From Rhodococcus sp. HM1 (GTDB taxonomy: Bacteria; Actinomycetota; Actinomycetes; Mycobacteriales; Mycobacteriaceae), in assembly GCF_023218075.1 (NCBI RefSeq), contig NZ_JALPTB010000016.1, positions 1 through 64,000 of the forward strand: a DNA stretch of 64,000 nucleotides, given 5' to 3'. Shown piece after piece: positions 42,567-51,779 of the stretch (positions are counted from its first letter, which is position 1; every line of letters starts with the position of its first letter). Position numbers and translations under genes: made by a program. Below the pieces are notes generated by a model. The model searched no databases. It had not been told where the DNA came from and saw only the letters and a list, made by a program, of their open reading frames with translations.

Positions 42567-43190
42567 TCAGCCGACGATCACGACCTCGAGATTGCGCGGA
42601 CCGTGCACCCCCTCGACGCGTTCGAGTTCGATGTCCGAGGTCGCGGACGGCCCGCTGATCAGGGTGGTGGGCCGCTCCGGCACGAGCCGGGCCAGAGCTT
42701 CGGGCACCCCGACCTCGACGGTGCCGAGCGGCACGACGCACACGTGCAGATCCGGCACGAGTGTCAGGGCCCGGCGACCCTGGTCGGCGCTGCCGTCGAG
42801 GAAGATGGTGCCCGTCTCGGCGCACGACACCGCCGACGCGGTGACGACCCCGTCGAGCGCTTCGAGCTCCGGCGCCGGCACGTCGGCCGAGTCCACGACG
42901 ATCTCCCCGTCGAACGCGGCGAGCCACGAGTCGTCGAGACCGGTGGGCACACCCACCCGCGCGACCTTCCGGTCGGCGAGCACCCGCGCGAGGACCGTCG
43001 GTAGTTCGGCTGCGGTGCAGCGGTGCACGTGGGCCTTGTAATCGAGCAACCGGTCGGCGAACAGTTCGTAGCGTTCGTCGTCCGGCAGGGTTCGGCCGGT
43101 GCGGTAGGCGCGGGGGATCTCCGTGGGCGCGGACGGCGCGAGCGCCAGGGCGTCGCGGATGCGGCCGAGCACCGTCTCGCGGGCGCTCAT
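42567..43190 (-). CDS. lutC: L-lactate utilisation protein LutC
   Basis: This 207-residue protein belongs to the LutC/YkgG (LUD) family: REIRDALALAPSAP-like N-terminus, the middle EALDGVVTASAVSCAETGTI and end region VPERPTTLISGPSATSDIEL. LutABC together oxidise L-lactate to pyruvate; LutC is the subunit without iron-sulfur motifs. ATG 43190 overlaps the LutB stop (ATGA). It is the third gene of the operon, and a 117-base gap separates it from the VTC gene. Confidence 0.93.
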   Translation of the reverse strand: MSARETVLGRIRDALALAPSAPTEIPRAYRTGRTLPDDERYELFADRLLDYKAHVHRCTAAELPTVLARVLADRKVARVGVPTGLDDSWLAAFDGEIVVDSADVPAPELEALDGVVTASAVSCAETGTIFLDGSADQGRRALTLVPDLHVCVVPLGTVEVGVPEALARLVPERPTTLISGPSATSDIELERVEGVHGPRNLEVVIVG

Positions 43191-44698
43191 CGTTCGCCCC
43201 CTTCCTTCCGCGCTGCGGCCATCGCCGCGCGACCTTCGTCGGAATCCCACCACTGCCGGAACGTCTGCTTCGGCGGTGCCGGGATGTCGCGGGCCGCGGT
43301 CCAGCCGCCGAGCGGGCCGGGCAGCGCCGAGATCGCGCCCTTCTTCCCCGCGACGATCCGGCCGCCGATACCGCCGGCCTTCTGCGCCGCGGTCCACCGC
43401 CGCGAGGACGACATCGCCAGCGACGCCGCCTTCATCGCCGCGGCTTCGACGGTGAGTCCCGCCTGTTCGACCTTCTGGTGCCGCAGTTCGACGAGCAGCG
43501 ACGGGATGTCGATCTTGACGGGGCAGGCGTCGAAGCACGCGCCGCACAGGCTCGACGCGAACGGCAGCGTCGCGTTCGGGTCGCCGGGTTCGTTCATGCC
43601 CGCGAGTTGCGGGGTGAGCACGGCCCCGATCGGACCCGGATAGGTCGAGCCGTAGGCGTGGCCGCCGGTGCGTTCGTAGACCGGGCACACGTTGAGGCAC
43701 GCGGAGCACCGGATGCAGTGCAGCGCTTCGCGTCCCACCGAATCTGCGAGCGCGGCGGTGCGGCCGTTGTCGAGCAGGATCAGGTGGAACGCCTGCGGTC
43801 CGTCACCCGGGGTGACACCCGTCCACATCGACGTGTACGGATTCATCCGCTCCCCCGTCGACGACCGCGGTAGCAGTTGGAGGAACACCTCCAGGTCGCG
43901 GTAGGTGGGGAGCAGCTTCTCGATGCCCATGACGGTGATGAGGGTCTGCGGCAGCGTCAGGCACATCCGGCCGTTGCCCTCGGATTCGACGACCGCGAGG
44001 GTGCCGGTCTCGGCGATCCCGAAGTTCGCGCCCGATACCGCGACCGGGACGGTCATGAACTTGTGGCGCAGGAACTTTCGCGCCGCCTCCGCGAGGTGCG
44101 CAGGATTGTCGTCGAGATCCGGGTCCACGCCCGGCATTTCGCGCAGGAAGATCTCACGGATCTCGGAACGGTTGCGGTGGATGGCCGGGACGAGGATGTG
44201 CGACGGCCGGTCGTGGCCGAGCTGGACGATGAGTTCGGCCAGGTCCGTCTCGTGCGCAACGATGCCCTGGGCTTCGAGATACTCGTTGAGGCCGATCTCC
44301 TGAGTGGCCATGGATTTGACCTTGACGATCTCGTCGGATCCGGTGTCGCGCACCAGTTGTGCGACGAGGGCGTTGGCCTCGTCGGCGTCGGCGGCCCAGT
44401 GCACGATGCCACCCCGTTCGGTGACGGCGGCTTCGAGCTGTTCGAGCAGTTCGGGCAGGCGCGCGAGCACGTCCTTCTTGACGGCGGCACCGGCGTCGCG
44501 CAGCGCCTCCCAGTCGGGGACCTCCCCGGTCACGCGGAGCCGCTTGGCGCGGATGGTGTGGGTGGCCTTGCCGATGTTGCGGCGCAGCTGACTGTCGGCG
44601 AGTTCGTGATGCGCTGCGTCCGGGAACTTTTCGACGCCGCGCAGATTTCCCGAGCCGCGCGGTGGGACGGTGGGCGTGCCGAGCGCGGTGATGCTCAT
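43187..44698 (-). CDS. lutB: L-lactate utilisation iron-sulfur protein LutB
   Basis: This 503-residue protein has an N-terminal LUD domain (VSGANFGIAETGTLAVVESE) and two C-terminal iron-sulfur motifs, CIRCSACLNVCPVY and CGACFDACPVKIDIP, each able to hold a 4Fe-4S cluster. It carries electrons from lactate oxidation. ATG 44698 overlaps the LutA stop (ATGA) and its own stop overlaps LutC, so all three genes are translationally coupled. The protein is cytosolic, acting at the membrane with quinone or cytochrome partners. Confidence 0.95.
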   Translation of the reverse strand: MSITALGTPTVPPRGSGNLRGVEKFPDAAHHELADSQLRRNIGKATHTIRAKRLRVTGEVPDWEALRDAGAAVKKDVLARLPELLEQLEAAVTERGGIVHWAADADEANALVAQLVRDTGSDEIVKVKSMATQEIGLNEYLEAQGIVAHETDLAELIVQLGHDRPSHILVPAIHRNRSEIREIFLREMPGVDPDLDDNPAHLAEAARKFLRHKFMTVPVAVSGANFGIAETGTLAVVESEGNGRMCLTLPQTLITVMGIEKLLPTYRDLEVFLQLLPRSSTGERMNPYTSMWTGVTPGDGPQAFHLILLDNGRTAALADSVGREALHCIRCSACLNVCPVYERTGGHAYGSTYPGPIGAVLTPQLAGMNEPGDPNATLPFASSLCGACFDACPVKIDIPSLLVELRHQKVEQAGLTVEAAAMKAASLAMSSSRRWTAAQKAGGIGGRIVAGKKGAISALPGPLGGWTAARDIPAPPKQTFRQWWDSDEGRAAMAAARKEGGER

Positions 44699-45447
44699 GC
44701 GGTCACCACCGGGGCGTCGACGGAGGCGAGGATCTCGGCGAGGTGCACGGTGCGGCCGCCGGTTTTCAGGCGCGACATGCCGCCCCCGATGTGCATCAGG
44801 CAGGACGAGTCGCCGGCCGTGCAGTATTCGGCGCCGGTGGCGGCGATGTTGCGGAGCTTGTCGGACAGCATCGCGGTGGACGTTTCGGCGTTCTTGATGG
44901 CGAACGTGCCGCCGAAGCCGCAGCACGAATCCGCTTCGGGGAGTTCGACGAGGTCGATGTCGCGGACGTTGCGCAGCAACTGCAGCGGTTTGTCGCCGAC
45001 CCGCAGCATGCGCAGGGAATGGCAGGTCGGGTGGTAGGTGACGCGATGCGGGTAGCGGGCGCCGACGTCGGTGACGCCGAGGACGTCGACGAGGAACTCG
45101 GACAGTTCGTACGTCTTGGCCTTGACCGTGTCGACCTTCCCGCGCAGCGCGGCGTCGCCGTAGCGGCCGGCGACGATCTCGTGCTGGTGCCGGACGGATC
45201 CGGCGCACGATCCGGACGGGACGACGACCGCGTCGATGGAGGGGTCGCCGAAGGTGTCGGCGTAGTTGCGGACGAGGGGCAGTGCGTCGGGTTGGTATCC
45301 GGTGTTGACGTGCATCTGCCCGCAGCAGGTCTGGCCGGGCGGGAACACGACGTCGTGGCCGAGCCTCGCCAGGAGCAGGGCGGTGGCCTTGACCGCGCCG
45401 GGGAACAGGGTGTCGCCGAGGCAGGTGGCGAACAACGCGACTCGCAT
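44695..45447 (-). CDS. lutA: L-lactate utilisation protein LutA
   Basis: This 250-residue protein has two cysteine-rich CCG domains: PGQTCCGQMHVN near residue 42 and ADSCCGFGGTFAIKN near 178, the pattern of LutA/GlpC-type heterodisulfide-reductase-like subunits. It begins the lut operon. ATG 45447 has GGAGATCC upstream, and the longer frame is a shadow. A perfect 17-base GntR-type palindrome is centred 31 bases upstream of its start. No lactate permease gene is in the window. Confidence 0.94.
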   Translation of the reverse strand: MRVALFATCLGDTLFPGAVKATALLLARLGHDVVFPPGQTCCGQMHVNTGYQPDALPLVRNYADTFGDPSIDAVVVPSGSCAGSVRHQHEIVAGRYGDAALRGKVDTVKAKTYELSEFLVDVLGVTDVGARYPHRVTYHPTCHSLRMLRVGDKPLQLLRNVRDIDLVELPEADSCCGFGGTFAIKNAETSTAMLSDKLRNIAATGAEYCTAGDSSCLMHIGGGMSRLKTGGRTVHLAEILASVDAPVVTA

Positions 45448-45469
45448 GGTGGATCTCCGCATCGAATCT

Positions 45470-45486
45470 GTGTGGTCTGACCACAC
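45470..45486. promoter_or_regulatory. GTGTGGTCTGACCACAC operator of the lut operon
   Basis: A perfect 17-base palindrome with core TGGTCTGACCA fits the FadR/LldR subfamily consensus TNGTCNGACNA. It lies between lutA and the divergent GntR gene, so both genes are probably controlled from it. Confidence 0.85.
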
Positions 45487-45540
45487 TAACCCACGTTCGG
45501 GAGCCACGCACGAGAAAGAGGCGGCCTAGGCTCTGCTGAC

Positions 45541-46275
45541 ATGTCGTCGCCGTCCGCACCCCGCGCCTGGGAGCAGGTACTCGCCCGCCTCGAGGAGAAG
45601 CTGATCTCCGGTGAACTCGCGCCGGGGCAGCGGCTCCCGGGTGAGCGCATCCTCGCGGCCGAACTCGGCGTGGGCCGGTCGTCGGTGCGTGAGGCGCTGC
45701 GGGTGATGGAGGCGCTCGGCCTCCTCACCGCGCACACCGGGTCGGGTCCCAACGCCGGGGCGATGATCGTCTCCCGGCCGGTGGGCGGAATGTCGATGCT
45801 CATGCGCATGCAGGTCGCGGCCCAGAACTTTCCGGTCCGCGACGTCGTGCAGACCCGGCTGGTCCTCGAGACCGAGGTCGTGCAGACGCTCGCCGGTACA
45901 CGCCCGGTCCCGGACCTGTCCCACGCCGAGGAGTTGCTCATCGCGATGGACTCTCCCGAGCTGTCCGCGCACGAGTTCCTGGTCCTCGACTCCCGGTTCC
46001 ACATCGCCCTGGCCGACGCCGCCGGAAACCTGGTCATCGCCTCGATGATGGCCGCGCTGCGCGAATCGATCGAAAGCTATGTGCTTGCCGGAGCACCCCT
46101 CGCCACCTGGCCGGAGACCTGCAGCCGCCTGCGCCACGAACATCACGGCCTCGTCGCGGCGGTGCGGGCCGGGGACGTGGAGGCGGCCCGCCAGCGCATC
46201 GGCGACCACATCCGCGGTTACTACGCCGAGAGCCTGTCGAACCCCCTGAACGGAGCACCCCCGCCGGTGGTGTAG
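45541..46275 (+). CDS. GntR (FCD) family regulator of lactate use, LldR-like
   Basis: This 244-residue protein has an N-terminal GntR winged helix (LEEKLISGELAPGQRLPGE, then LGVGRSSVREALRVMEALG, about 18-62). A helical FCD domain binds metal and ligand through conserved His and Asp residues, with DSRFHIALADAAGN and RHEHHGLVAAVRAGD. LldR-type proteins release DNA when L-lactate binds. The adjacent lut operon and matching palindrome support this. A tRNA follows its stop by 14 bases. Confidence 0.92.
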   Translation: MSSPSAPRAWEQVLARLEEKLISGELAPGQRLPGERILAAELGVGRSSVREALRVMEALGLLTAHTGSGPNAGAMIVSRPVGGMSMLMRMQVAAQNFPVRDVVQTRLVLETEVVQTLAGTRPVPDLSHAEELLIAMDSPELSAHEFLVLDSRFHIALADAAGNLVIASMMAALRESIESYVLAGAPLATWPETCSRLRHEHHGLVAAVRAGDVEAARQRIGDHIRGYYAESLSNPLNGAPPPVV

Positions 46276-46289
46276 TGTTGTTCGTGCAA

Positions 46290-46366
46290 CGCGGGGTGGA
46301 GCAGCTCGGTAGCTCGCTGGGCTCATAACCCAGAGGTCGCAGGTTCAAATCCTGTCCCCGCTACCA
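46290..46366 (+). tRNA. Initiator tRNA-fMet (CAU)
   Basis: The 77-base cloverleaf has the anticodon CAT in GGGCTCATAACCC, the three G-C pairs below the anticodon that mark initiator tRNAs, TTCAAAT in the T-loop and an encoded 3' CCA. The first acceptor pair is mismatched (C1 with U72), another initiator trait. A strong hairpin terminator follows two bases after CCA. This tRNA starts protein synthesis with formylmethionine. Confidence 0.97.
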
Positions 46367-46368
46367 CC

Positions 46369-46406
46369 ACCGGCCCGGACTCTCACGAGTCCGGGCCGGT
46401 TTCGTT
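46369..46406 (+). terminator. Terminator of tRNA-fMet
   Basis: A 13-base perfect stem with a 6-base loop is followed by TTCGTTTC. It lies two bases after the tRNA. Confidence 0.85.
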
Positions 46407-46568
46407 TCGCCCGCGCGAAGGCGTCGCGACGAATCCGCTCGGCCGCCAGTTATCCGCTGTGGCGATTGCGTCGGCGGATGACCGGCGACCACGCGGATAC
46501 GAGGACCAGTTGTTGTTCCCGGGGTAGATTCCGCCTAGACCCGTCAGGCAGACAACCGGGAGGGTGCG

Positions 46569-47696
46569 ATGAGCGAGGACCATCCGAGCGACCCGCCCCG
46601 GCAGCGCACCACACCCCGCTGGCTGCGGCCCGCCGTCTTCTACGTCCTGCTCGCCGTCGCCGCCTACCAACTCTCGGGCTGGCTGTTCTTCAACCTCCGC
46701 GACTTCCTCGGACTGCTGTTTCTGGCGTGGTTGCTCAGCATCACCCTCGAGCCGGTCGTCGACTGGCTGGAGCGGTTCGGGATGCGCCGCGGCGCCGCGA
46801 CCGGTCTGGTGCTGTTCGGCCTGCTGGCGTTTCTGATCGGGTTCGTCGCGCTGTTCGGGACGCTGCTCGTCGAACAGCTCGGTCAGTTGCTCAAAGCACT
46901 GCCCGATGCCATCACCACGGTCACCGAGTGGTCCAACCGCACGTTCGACACGAACTTCTCGACCGGCGACGAACTGATCAAGCTGACGCCGGAGACCATC
47001 AGGGATCTCGTGCAGCGGTTCACGCCCGGAGTGCTCGGCGTGGTGTCCTCGGTGGTGAGCGTGGTGTTCCAGGCCCTGACGATGCTGCTGTTCGTGTTCT
47101 ACATGTCGGCGGAGGGTCCCGCCCTGCGGCGCACCATCTCGAGCTGGTTCCCCGCCCGGCAGCAGAAGATCATCGCGACGGTGTGGGAAACGTCCGTCGA
47201 GAAGGCCGGCGGATACGTCGTCTCCCGGCTGATCCTCGGAGCCATCAGTGCCATCGGTACCGGCATCTTCCTGATGATCATCGGTGTGCCCTACTGGCTG
47301 CCGCTCGCGCTGTGGACGGGCATCGTGTCGCAGTTCGTCCCGACCCTGGGCACGTATCTGGCGATCGCCCTGCCCGCGATCATCGCCGCCGCCAACCAGC
47401 CCATCGACGGGCTGTGGGTGGTGCTGTTCGGAACCGGCTATCAACAGGTCGAGAACTACGTGCTGCACCCGCGCATCACGTCGAAGACCGTCTCGATCCA
47501 CCCGGCGGTCGCGTTCGGTTCGGTGATCGTCGGAGCGTCGTTGTTCGGCGCGATGGGTGCGCTGGTGTCCGTCCCGGTTGTGGCGGTGCTGCAGGCTCTC
47601 GTCGAAACATACGGTCACCGTTACGAACTGGTCGTCGAGCCGGGTGACATCGACCAACCAGGCGACACCGACACCGACAGCGCCGAAGCCGAGTAG
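46569..47696 (+). CDS. AI-2E family transporter
   Basis: This 375-residue membrane protein has seven to eight helices and the family pattern: LLFLAWLLSITLEPVVDWL, an extended middle region (about 100-160), then LILGAISAIGTGIFLMI and the conserved VPTLGTYLAIALPAIIAA and FGSVIVGASLFGAMGALVS. Members export small molecules, auto-inducer-2 in Escherichia coli (TqsA), or act as sodium-proton antiporters in others. ATG 46569 has GGGAGGGTGCG upstream. The substrate here is unknown. It lies between the tRNA terminator and a large palindrome. Confidence 0.9.
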   Translation: MSEDHPSDPPRQRTTPRWLRPAVFYVLLAVAAYQLSGWLFFNLRDFLGLLFLAWLLSITLEPVVDWLERFGMRRGAATGLVLFGLLAFLIGFVALFGTLLVEQLGQLLKALPDAITTVTEWSNRTFDTNFSTGDELIKLTPETIRDLVQRFTPGVLGVVSSVVSVVFQALTMLLFVFYMSAEGPALRRTISSWFPARQQKIIATVWETSVEKAGGYVVSRLILGAISAIGTGIFLMIIGVPYWLPLALWTGIVSQFVPTLGTYLAIALPAIIAAANQPIDGLWVVLFGTGYQQVENYVLHPRITSKTVSIHPAVAFGSVIVGASLFGAMGALVSVPVVAVLQALVETYGHRYELVVEPGDIDQPGDTDTDSAEAE

Positions 47697-47707
47697 TGCG
47701 CCTGCGG

Positions 47708-47757
47708 CGCCCGTGTGCCTTTGTGGCGGCTCCCACCGCCACAAAGGCACACGGGCG
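47708..47757. repeat. GTGTGCCTTT palindrome, copy 2
   Basis: A perfect 22-base inverted repeat with a 6-base loop contains the same TGTGCCTTTNTGGCGG core as the element at 18859-18900. It sits between the stop of the AI-2E family gene (47696) and the stop of the convergent flavoprotein gene (47768). A bidirectional terminator role and dispersed repeat origin are both possible. Confidence 0.85.
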
Positions 47758-47767
47758 GCGAAGCCGC

Positions 47768-49303
47768 CTAGCGCTTCGCCATGTCCCGTACCGCCACGTG
47801 CGCGAACAGCATGCTCGCGCCGATGGGGTTGCCGCCGCCCGGGTACACCGTGCCGCTGACCGCGGCCATCGTGTTGCCCGCCGCGTACAGGCCGGGAATC
47901 GGTTCACCCGCGGGGGTCAGGACCCGCGCCGACGTATCGGTGCGCAACCCGCCCTTGGTGCCCAGATCGGAGATCCCGAACGCCGCCGCGTGGAACGGGC
48001 CCTTCTCGATCGGGACCATCGGGGACTGCCCGCCGGAAAACGCGCGGTCGTACGGTTCGTCGCCGCGGCCGAAGTCCTCGTCGACGCCCTCGGCGGCCAT
48101 CTCGTTGTAGCGGGCGACGGTCGCGACCAGTGCGTCGGCGGGGACCCCGATCTGTTCGGCGAGTTCCTCGAGGGTCTCCCCCGTCTTCCACAGGCCGGCC
48201 GCGATGTACTTCTCGGGTTCGACCATCGGCACGTTCGTCGCCTGGACGGGCGGAACACCGCCGTCCTTGTCGTCGTAGATCATCCAGAACGGCAGGGTCA
48301 GCGAACCGGCGTCCATCTGCGCGATGACATCGCGGCCGAGTCGGTCGTAGGGCGCCGACTCGTTGACGAAACGCTTGCCGCCCTGGTTGACGAAGATGCC
48401 GCCCGTGAACCACAGCGCGAACGCGGAGCGCCCGTCCGGGTGGGTCATACCGGGCGACCACCAGGCCTCGCCCATGAGATCGACGTCGGCGCCGGCGGCG
48501 ATGCCCGCCTGGTGTGCTTTACCGAGATTCGACCACGGCCCCATCGAATCCCGCGCCTCGCCGGGCACGCCGTACTCGGCGCGCATGGCGTCGTTCTGCT
48601 CGAACCCACCGGCCGCGAGCACGACACCGCGACGGGCACGGATCGCGCGACGCTCACCGTCGTGTTCGACGATGCCTCCGACGACCGCGCCGTCCTCGAC
48701 GACGAGATCGACCAGCGGCGTGTTCAGATGGGTGCTGACACCGGGGAACTTCTTCAGCGCCACCAGGAATCGGCCGACCAGTGCGCGGCCGCCGATGAGG
48801 TGACCGGGGAGGGGTTCGCCGTTGCGTTCGCGGCCGAGGGGGCCGCGGATGGACTCGTTGAGGTCCTCGATCCCCTTCGCGGACAACGGCGACGGAATGA
48901 TGTGACGGCCGGTCGCGCTGGCCTTGGGCGCCTTGCCGAAGTAGTCGGGCCACGGCAGGACCTGGAATTCCAGGTCCGCGTCGATTTCGAGATAGTCGAC
49001 GAGCGAGGCACCCCCGGTGACGAACGCATCCTGCAGTTCGCGGGGGGTGCGGTCGCCGACCACCGCGTGGAAGTAGGTGAGGGCGTCCTCGATCGTGTCC
49101 TCGTCGCCGGCGCGGCGCAGCACCGCGTTCGTCGGGAACCACATGCCGCCGCCACCGGAGTAGGCAGTGGTGCCGCCGAACTGCTCCGATGCTTCGACGA
49201 GGATCACCGACAGGCCCTCACGGGCGGCGGTGTAGGCGCCGCAGCATCCACCTGCTCCCGACCCGACGACGAGCACGTCGCATTCTTCCGCCCAATCCAC
49301 CAC
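47768..49303 (-). CDS. KstD-like FAD-dependent dehydrogenase
   Basis: This 511-residue flavoprotein has the dinucleotide motif VVGSGAGGCCGAYTA at about residue 11, ASEQFGGTTAYSGGGG, and a C-terminal GLYAAGNTMAAVSGTVYPGG. Tyr487 and Gly491 match the catalytic Tyr and Gly of 3-ketosteroid delta-1-dehydrogenase in position and spacing, so it may introduce a double bond into steroid ring A or a similar ring. No steroid catabolic genes are adjacent. GTG 49303 has GGGAGG upstream; an adjacent in-frame GTG could also serve. It could be a fumarate-reductase-type relative instead. Confidence 0.9.
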   Translation of the reverse strand: MVDWAEECDVLVVGSGAGGCCGAYTAAREGLSVILVEASEQFGGTTAYSGGGGMWFPTNAVLRRAGDEDTIEDALTYFHAVVGDRTPRELQDAFVTGGASLVDYLEIDADLEFQVLPWPDYFGKAPKASATGRHIIPSPLSAKGIEDLNESIRGPLGRERNGEPLPGHLIGGRALVGRFLVALKKFPGVSTHLNTPLVDLVVEDGAVVGGIVEHDGERRAIRARRGVVLAAGGFEQNDAMRAEYGVPGEARDSMGPWSNLGKAHQAGIAAGADVDLMGEAWWSPGMTHPDGRSAFALWFTGGIFVNQGGKRFVNESAPYDRLGRDVIAQMDAGSLTLPFWMIYDDKDGGVPPVQATNVPMVEPEKYIAAGLWKTGETLEELAEQIGVPADALVATVARYNEMAAEGVDEDFGRGDEPYDRAFSGGQSPMVPIEKGPFHAAAFGISDLGTKGGLRTDTSARVLTPAGEPIPGLYAAGNTMAAVSGTVYPGGGNPIGASMLFAHVAVRDMAKR

Positions 49304-49432
49304 GCTGCCTCCCGAAGACCGTTCCCTGAATGGTTGATCACGGTAGGCGCAGCCGACGGCTCGCGGGACGGAATGTCCTACTGGGCGGGAAGTTACCCGG
49401 GCGGGTGCCCGCCGCGGAAAACACAGCGCCGC

Positions 49433-49458
49433 CCGCCGACCCCCCTGCAGGTCGGCGG
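49433..49458 (-). terminator. Hairpin after pcaJ
   Basis: Nine-base arms CCGCCGACC and GGTCGGCGG enclose eight bases, 16 bases past the pcaJ stop on its transcript. A TTTT follows some 20 bases later. Confidence 0.55.
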
Positions 49459-49474
49459 ACGACGCGGTCGAGCG

Positions 49475-50122
49475 CTAGACGGTCAGCGTCGCGGCAGTTG
49501 CGGCGACGACCTCCTCGACACTCACTCCGGGGGCCGTCTCGACGAGCTTCAGACCCTCGTCGGTGACGTCGATGACGGCCATGTCGGTGATGATCCGCTG
49601 GACGCAGCGCTTGCCGGTGAGCGGCAGCGTGCATTCCTCGAAGATCTTCGGCTCACCCTTCTTCGTGACGTGTTCCATCATCACGATCACGCGCCGCGCG
49701 CCGTGCACGAGGTCCATCGCGCCGCCCATGCCCCTGACCATGGCGCCCGGGATCATCCAGTTCGCGATGTCACCCTTCGCGCTGACCTGCATCGCACCGA
49801 GGACAGCCACGTCGATCTGGCCACCGCGGATCATCCCGAAGGACTGCGACGAGTCGAAGAACGATGCGCCGGGCACGACGGTGATGAGTTCCTTGCCGGC
49901 GTTGATGAGTTCGGGGTCGATCTCGTCCTCGTACGGGTACGGGCCGACACCGAGCACACCGTTCTCCGAGTGCAGAACGACCTCGATGCCCGGGTCCAGG
50001 TAGTTCGGGACCAGCGTGGGCATACCGATGCCGAGGTTGACGTACTGGCCGTCGGACAGTTCCTGTGCGACGCGCGCGGCCATTTCCTCGCGGGTCAGTT
50101 TCCGGGTGGCTGCCTGGGTCAT
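49475..50122 (-). CDS. pcaJ: 3-oxoadipate CoA-transferase subunit B
   Basis: This 215-residue protein is the beta subunit of a family I CoA-transferase: [19 protein letters not shown], then [14 protein letters not shown] with the catalytic Glu, and [20 protein letters not shown]. With subunit A it moves CoA from succinyl-CoA to 3-oxoadipate. ATG 50122 overlaps the subunit A stop. Close relatives use acetoacetate, but location next to the beta-ketoadipate thiolase, enol-lactonase and IclR regulator supports PcaJ. Confidence 0.93.
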   Translation of the reverse strand: MTQAATRKLTREEMAARVAQELSDGQYVNLGIGMPTLVPNYLDPGIEVVLHSENGVLGVGPYPYEDEIDPELINAGKELITVVPGASFFDSSQSFGMIRGGQIDVAVLGAMQVSAKGDIANWMIPGAMVRGMGGAMDLVHGARRVIVMMEHVTKKGEPKIFEECTLPLTGKRCVQRIITDMAVIDVTDEGLKLVETAPGVSVEEVVAATAATLTV

Positions 50123-50865
50123 GAACGGACCGTCCTGTTCTCGATGCCGACGGTGACCGGCCCGACCGGCACGACGCGCTGCACGTGGATGCCGGGGGTG
50201 TGGATCTCGTTGGGATCCAGCTCGCCGGGTTCGACGAGGTATTCGACCTGGGCGATGGTGATGCGGCCCGAGGTCGCGGCCGGAGGGTTGAAGTTGCGGG
50301 CGCTCTGCCGGTAGACGAGGTTGCCGTGGCGGTCGCCCTTCCACGCGTGGACGAGGGCGAAGTCGGCGACGATGCCGCGTTCCATCACGTAGGTGACGCC
50401 GTCGAACTCGCGGGTCTCCTTCGGCGGGGACGCGACCGCGATGCCGCCGTTGCCGTCGTAACGCAGGGGCAGTCCGCCCTCTTCGACCTGGGTGCCGACA
50501 CCGGCAGGGGTGAAGAACGCCGGGATGCCCGCGCCGCCGGCGCGCATGCGCTCGGCGAGAGTGCCCTGCGGGGTCAGTTCGACCTCGAGTTCACCGGCGA
50601 GGTACTGGCGCGCGAATTCCTTGTTGGAACCGACGTACGAGGAGATGGTGCGGCGGATGCGGCCCTTCTCCAGGAGCACCCCGAGACCGAAACCGTCGGT
50701 TCCGCAGTTGTTGCTGACCGTCTCGAGGTTGGTGGCGCCCTGCTCGAGCAGGGCATCGATGAGGATTTCAGGGACGCCGACCAGGCCGAATCCGCCGACA
50801 GCGATCGTGGCGCCGTCCGGGATGTCGGCTACGGCCTCGGCGGCGGTGGCAACGACTTTGTCCAT
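50119..50865 (-). CDS. pcaI: 3-oxoadipate CoA-transferase subunit A
   Basis: This 248-residue protein carries the alpha-subunit motifs: [19 protein letters not shown] at about 18-36, [19 protein letters not shown], and [13 protein letters not shown]. It partners with the overlapping pcaJ product to form 3-oxoadipyl-CoA. The start is ATG 50865; the frame to 50922 is not supported. It is divergent from pcaD across 74 bases, which contain a near-palindromic repeat likely to be an IclR-type operator. Confidence 0.93.
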   Translation of the reverse strand: MDKVVATAAEAVADIPDGATIAVGGFGLVGVPEILIDALLEQGATNLETVSNNCGTDGFGLGVLLEKGRIRRTISSYVGSNKEFARQYLAGELEVELTPQGTLAERMRAGGAGIPAFFTPAGVGTQVEEGGLPLRYDGNGGIAVASPPKETREFDGVTYVMERGIVADFALVHAWKGDRHGNLVYRQSARNFNPPAATSGRITIAQVEYLVEPGELDPNEIHTPGIHVQRVVPVGPVTVGIENRTVRS

Positions 50866-50881
50866 GACCCTAGAGTAGCGC

Positions 50882-50920
50882 GTTCCGTACGCAATGTGAA
50901 CCCTCGTACGTATCGCGAAC
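50882..50920. promoter_or_regulatory. Candidate IclR-family operator between pcaI and pcaD
   Basis: Outer GTTC and GAAC and inner CGTACG copies make an imperfect inverted arrangement over 39 bases. PcaR/PobR-type IclR proteins bind spaced repeats in such divergent gaps, and an IclR gene lies 0.9 kb away. The site is tentative. Confidence 0.4.
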
Positions 50921-50939
50921 AACGGCTATGCTGGGGGAC

Positions 50940-51719
50940 ATGACCGTCACGCTCAATCACGAACGGCACGGCGACCCGGCCGCCGCACCCGTGGTGCTCC
51001 TCGGCTCGCTCGGATCCGACCTGTCGATGTGGGCACCCCAGATCGAGGCCCTGTCGGCCGTCGCGCACGTCGTCGCCGTCGACCACCGCGGACACGGGAA
51101 ATCCCCTGCACCCCAAGGCCCTTACACCCTCGACGACCTCGGCGGCGACATCCTGGCGCTGCTCGACGACCTCGGCCTGGACTCCGTGCACTTCGTCGGG
51201 CTGTCCCTGGGCGGGGCCGTCGGACAGTGGCTCGCCGCGCACCACCCCGAGCGCGTGCGCACGCTCACCCTGCTGTGCACCTCCGCCGCGTTCGCCCCGC
51301 CCGGACCGTGGCACGAGCGGGCCGCGACCGTGCGCACCGCGGGTCTGGCCTCCATCGCCGAATCGATCGTCGACCGCTGGTTCACCCCCGGCCTGCGCGA
51401 CCGCGACCCGGCACTCGTCGCCCGGCACGTCGACATGGTGAAGTCGACGACCGACGAGGGCTACGCCGCGTGCTGCGAAGCACTCGCGGGCTGGGACGGC
51501 CGCGCCGACCTCGCGCACATCACCGCACCCACCCTGGTCGTCGCCGGCGAGCAGGACCCCGCGACACCGCCCGCCACCATGCGGGCACTCGCCGACGGCA
51601 TCGCGGACGCCACCTTCCACGTCGTCGACCCGGGCGCGCACCTCGCGAACGTCGAACAGGCCGAACGGATCACGGAACTGGTGCTCTCCCACATCGCCCG
51701 CACCCCGGACGGTCGCTGA
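50940..51719 (+). CDS. pcaD: 3-oxoadipate enol-lactonase
   Basis: This 259-residue alpha/beta hydrolase has the oxyanion stretch LLGSLGSDLSMW, the nucleophile elbow FVGLSLGGAVGQ, and the acid and His parts VVAGEQDPATPP and VVDPGAHLANVEQ. These match PcaD, which opens 3-oxoadipate enol-lactone to 3-oxoadipate. In many rhodococci the enzyme is fused to 4-carboxymuconolactone decarboxylase (PcaL); here the protein ends at the hydrolase, so PcaC must be encoded elsewhere or lost. ATG 50940 was chosen over an upstream ATG at 50928. Confidence 0.9.
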   Translation: MTVTLNHERHGDPAAAPVVLLGSLGSDLSMWAPQIEALSAVAHVVAVDHRGHGKSPAPQGPYTLDDLGGDILALLDDLGLDSVHFVGLSLGGAVGQWLAAHHPERVRTLTLLCTSAAFAPPGPWHERAATVRTAGLASIAESIVDRWFTPGLRDRDPALVARHVDMVKSTTDEGYAACCEALAGWDGRADLAHITAPTLVVAGEQDPATPPATMRALADGIADATFHVVDPGAHLANVEQAERITELVLSHIARTPDGR

Positions 51720-51779
51720 ACACACCCGCGGACACGTGGAAGTATTCGGGCACACCGACACCGAGGGGATTTCCGGACC

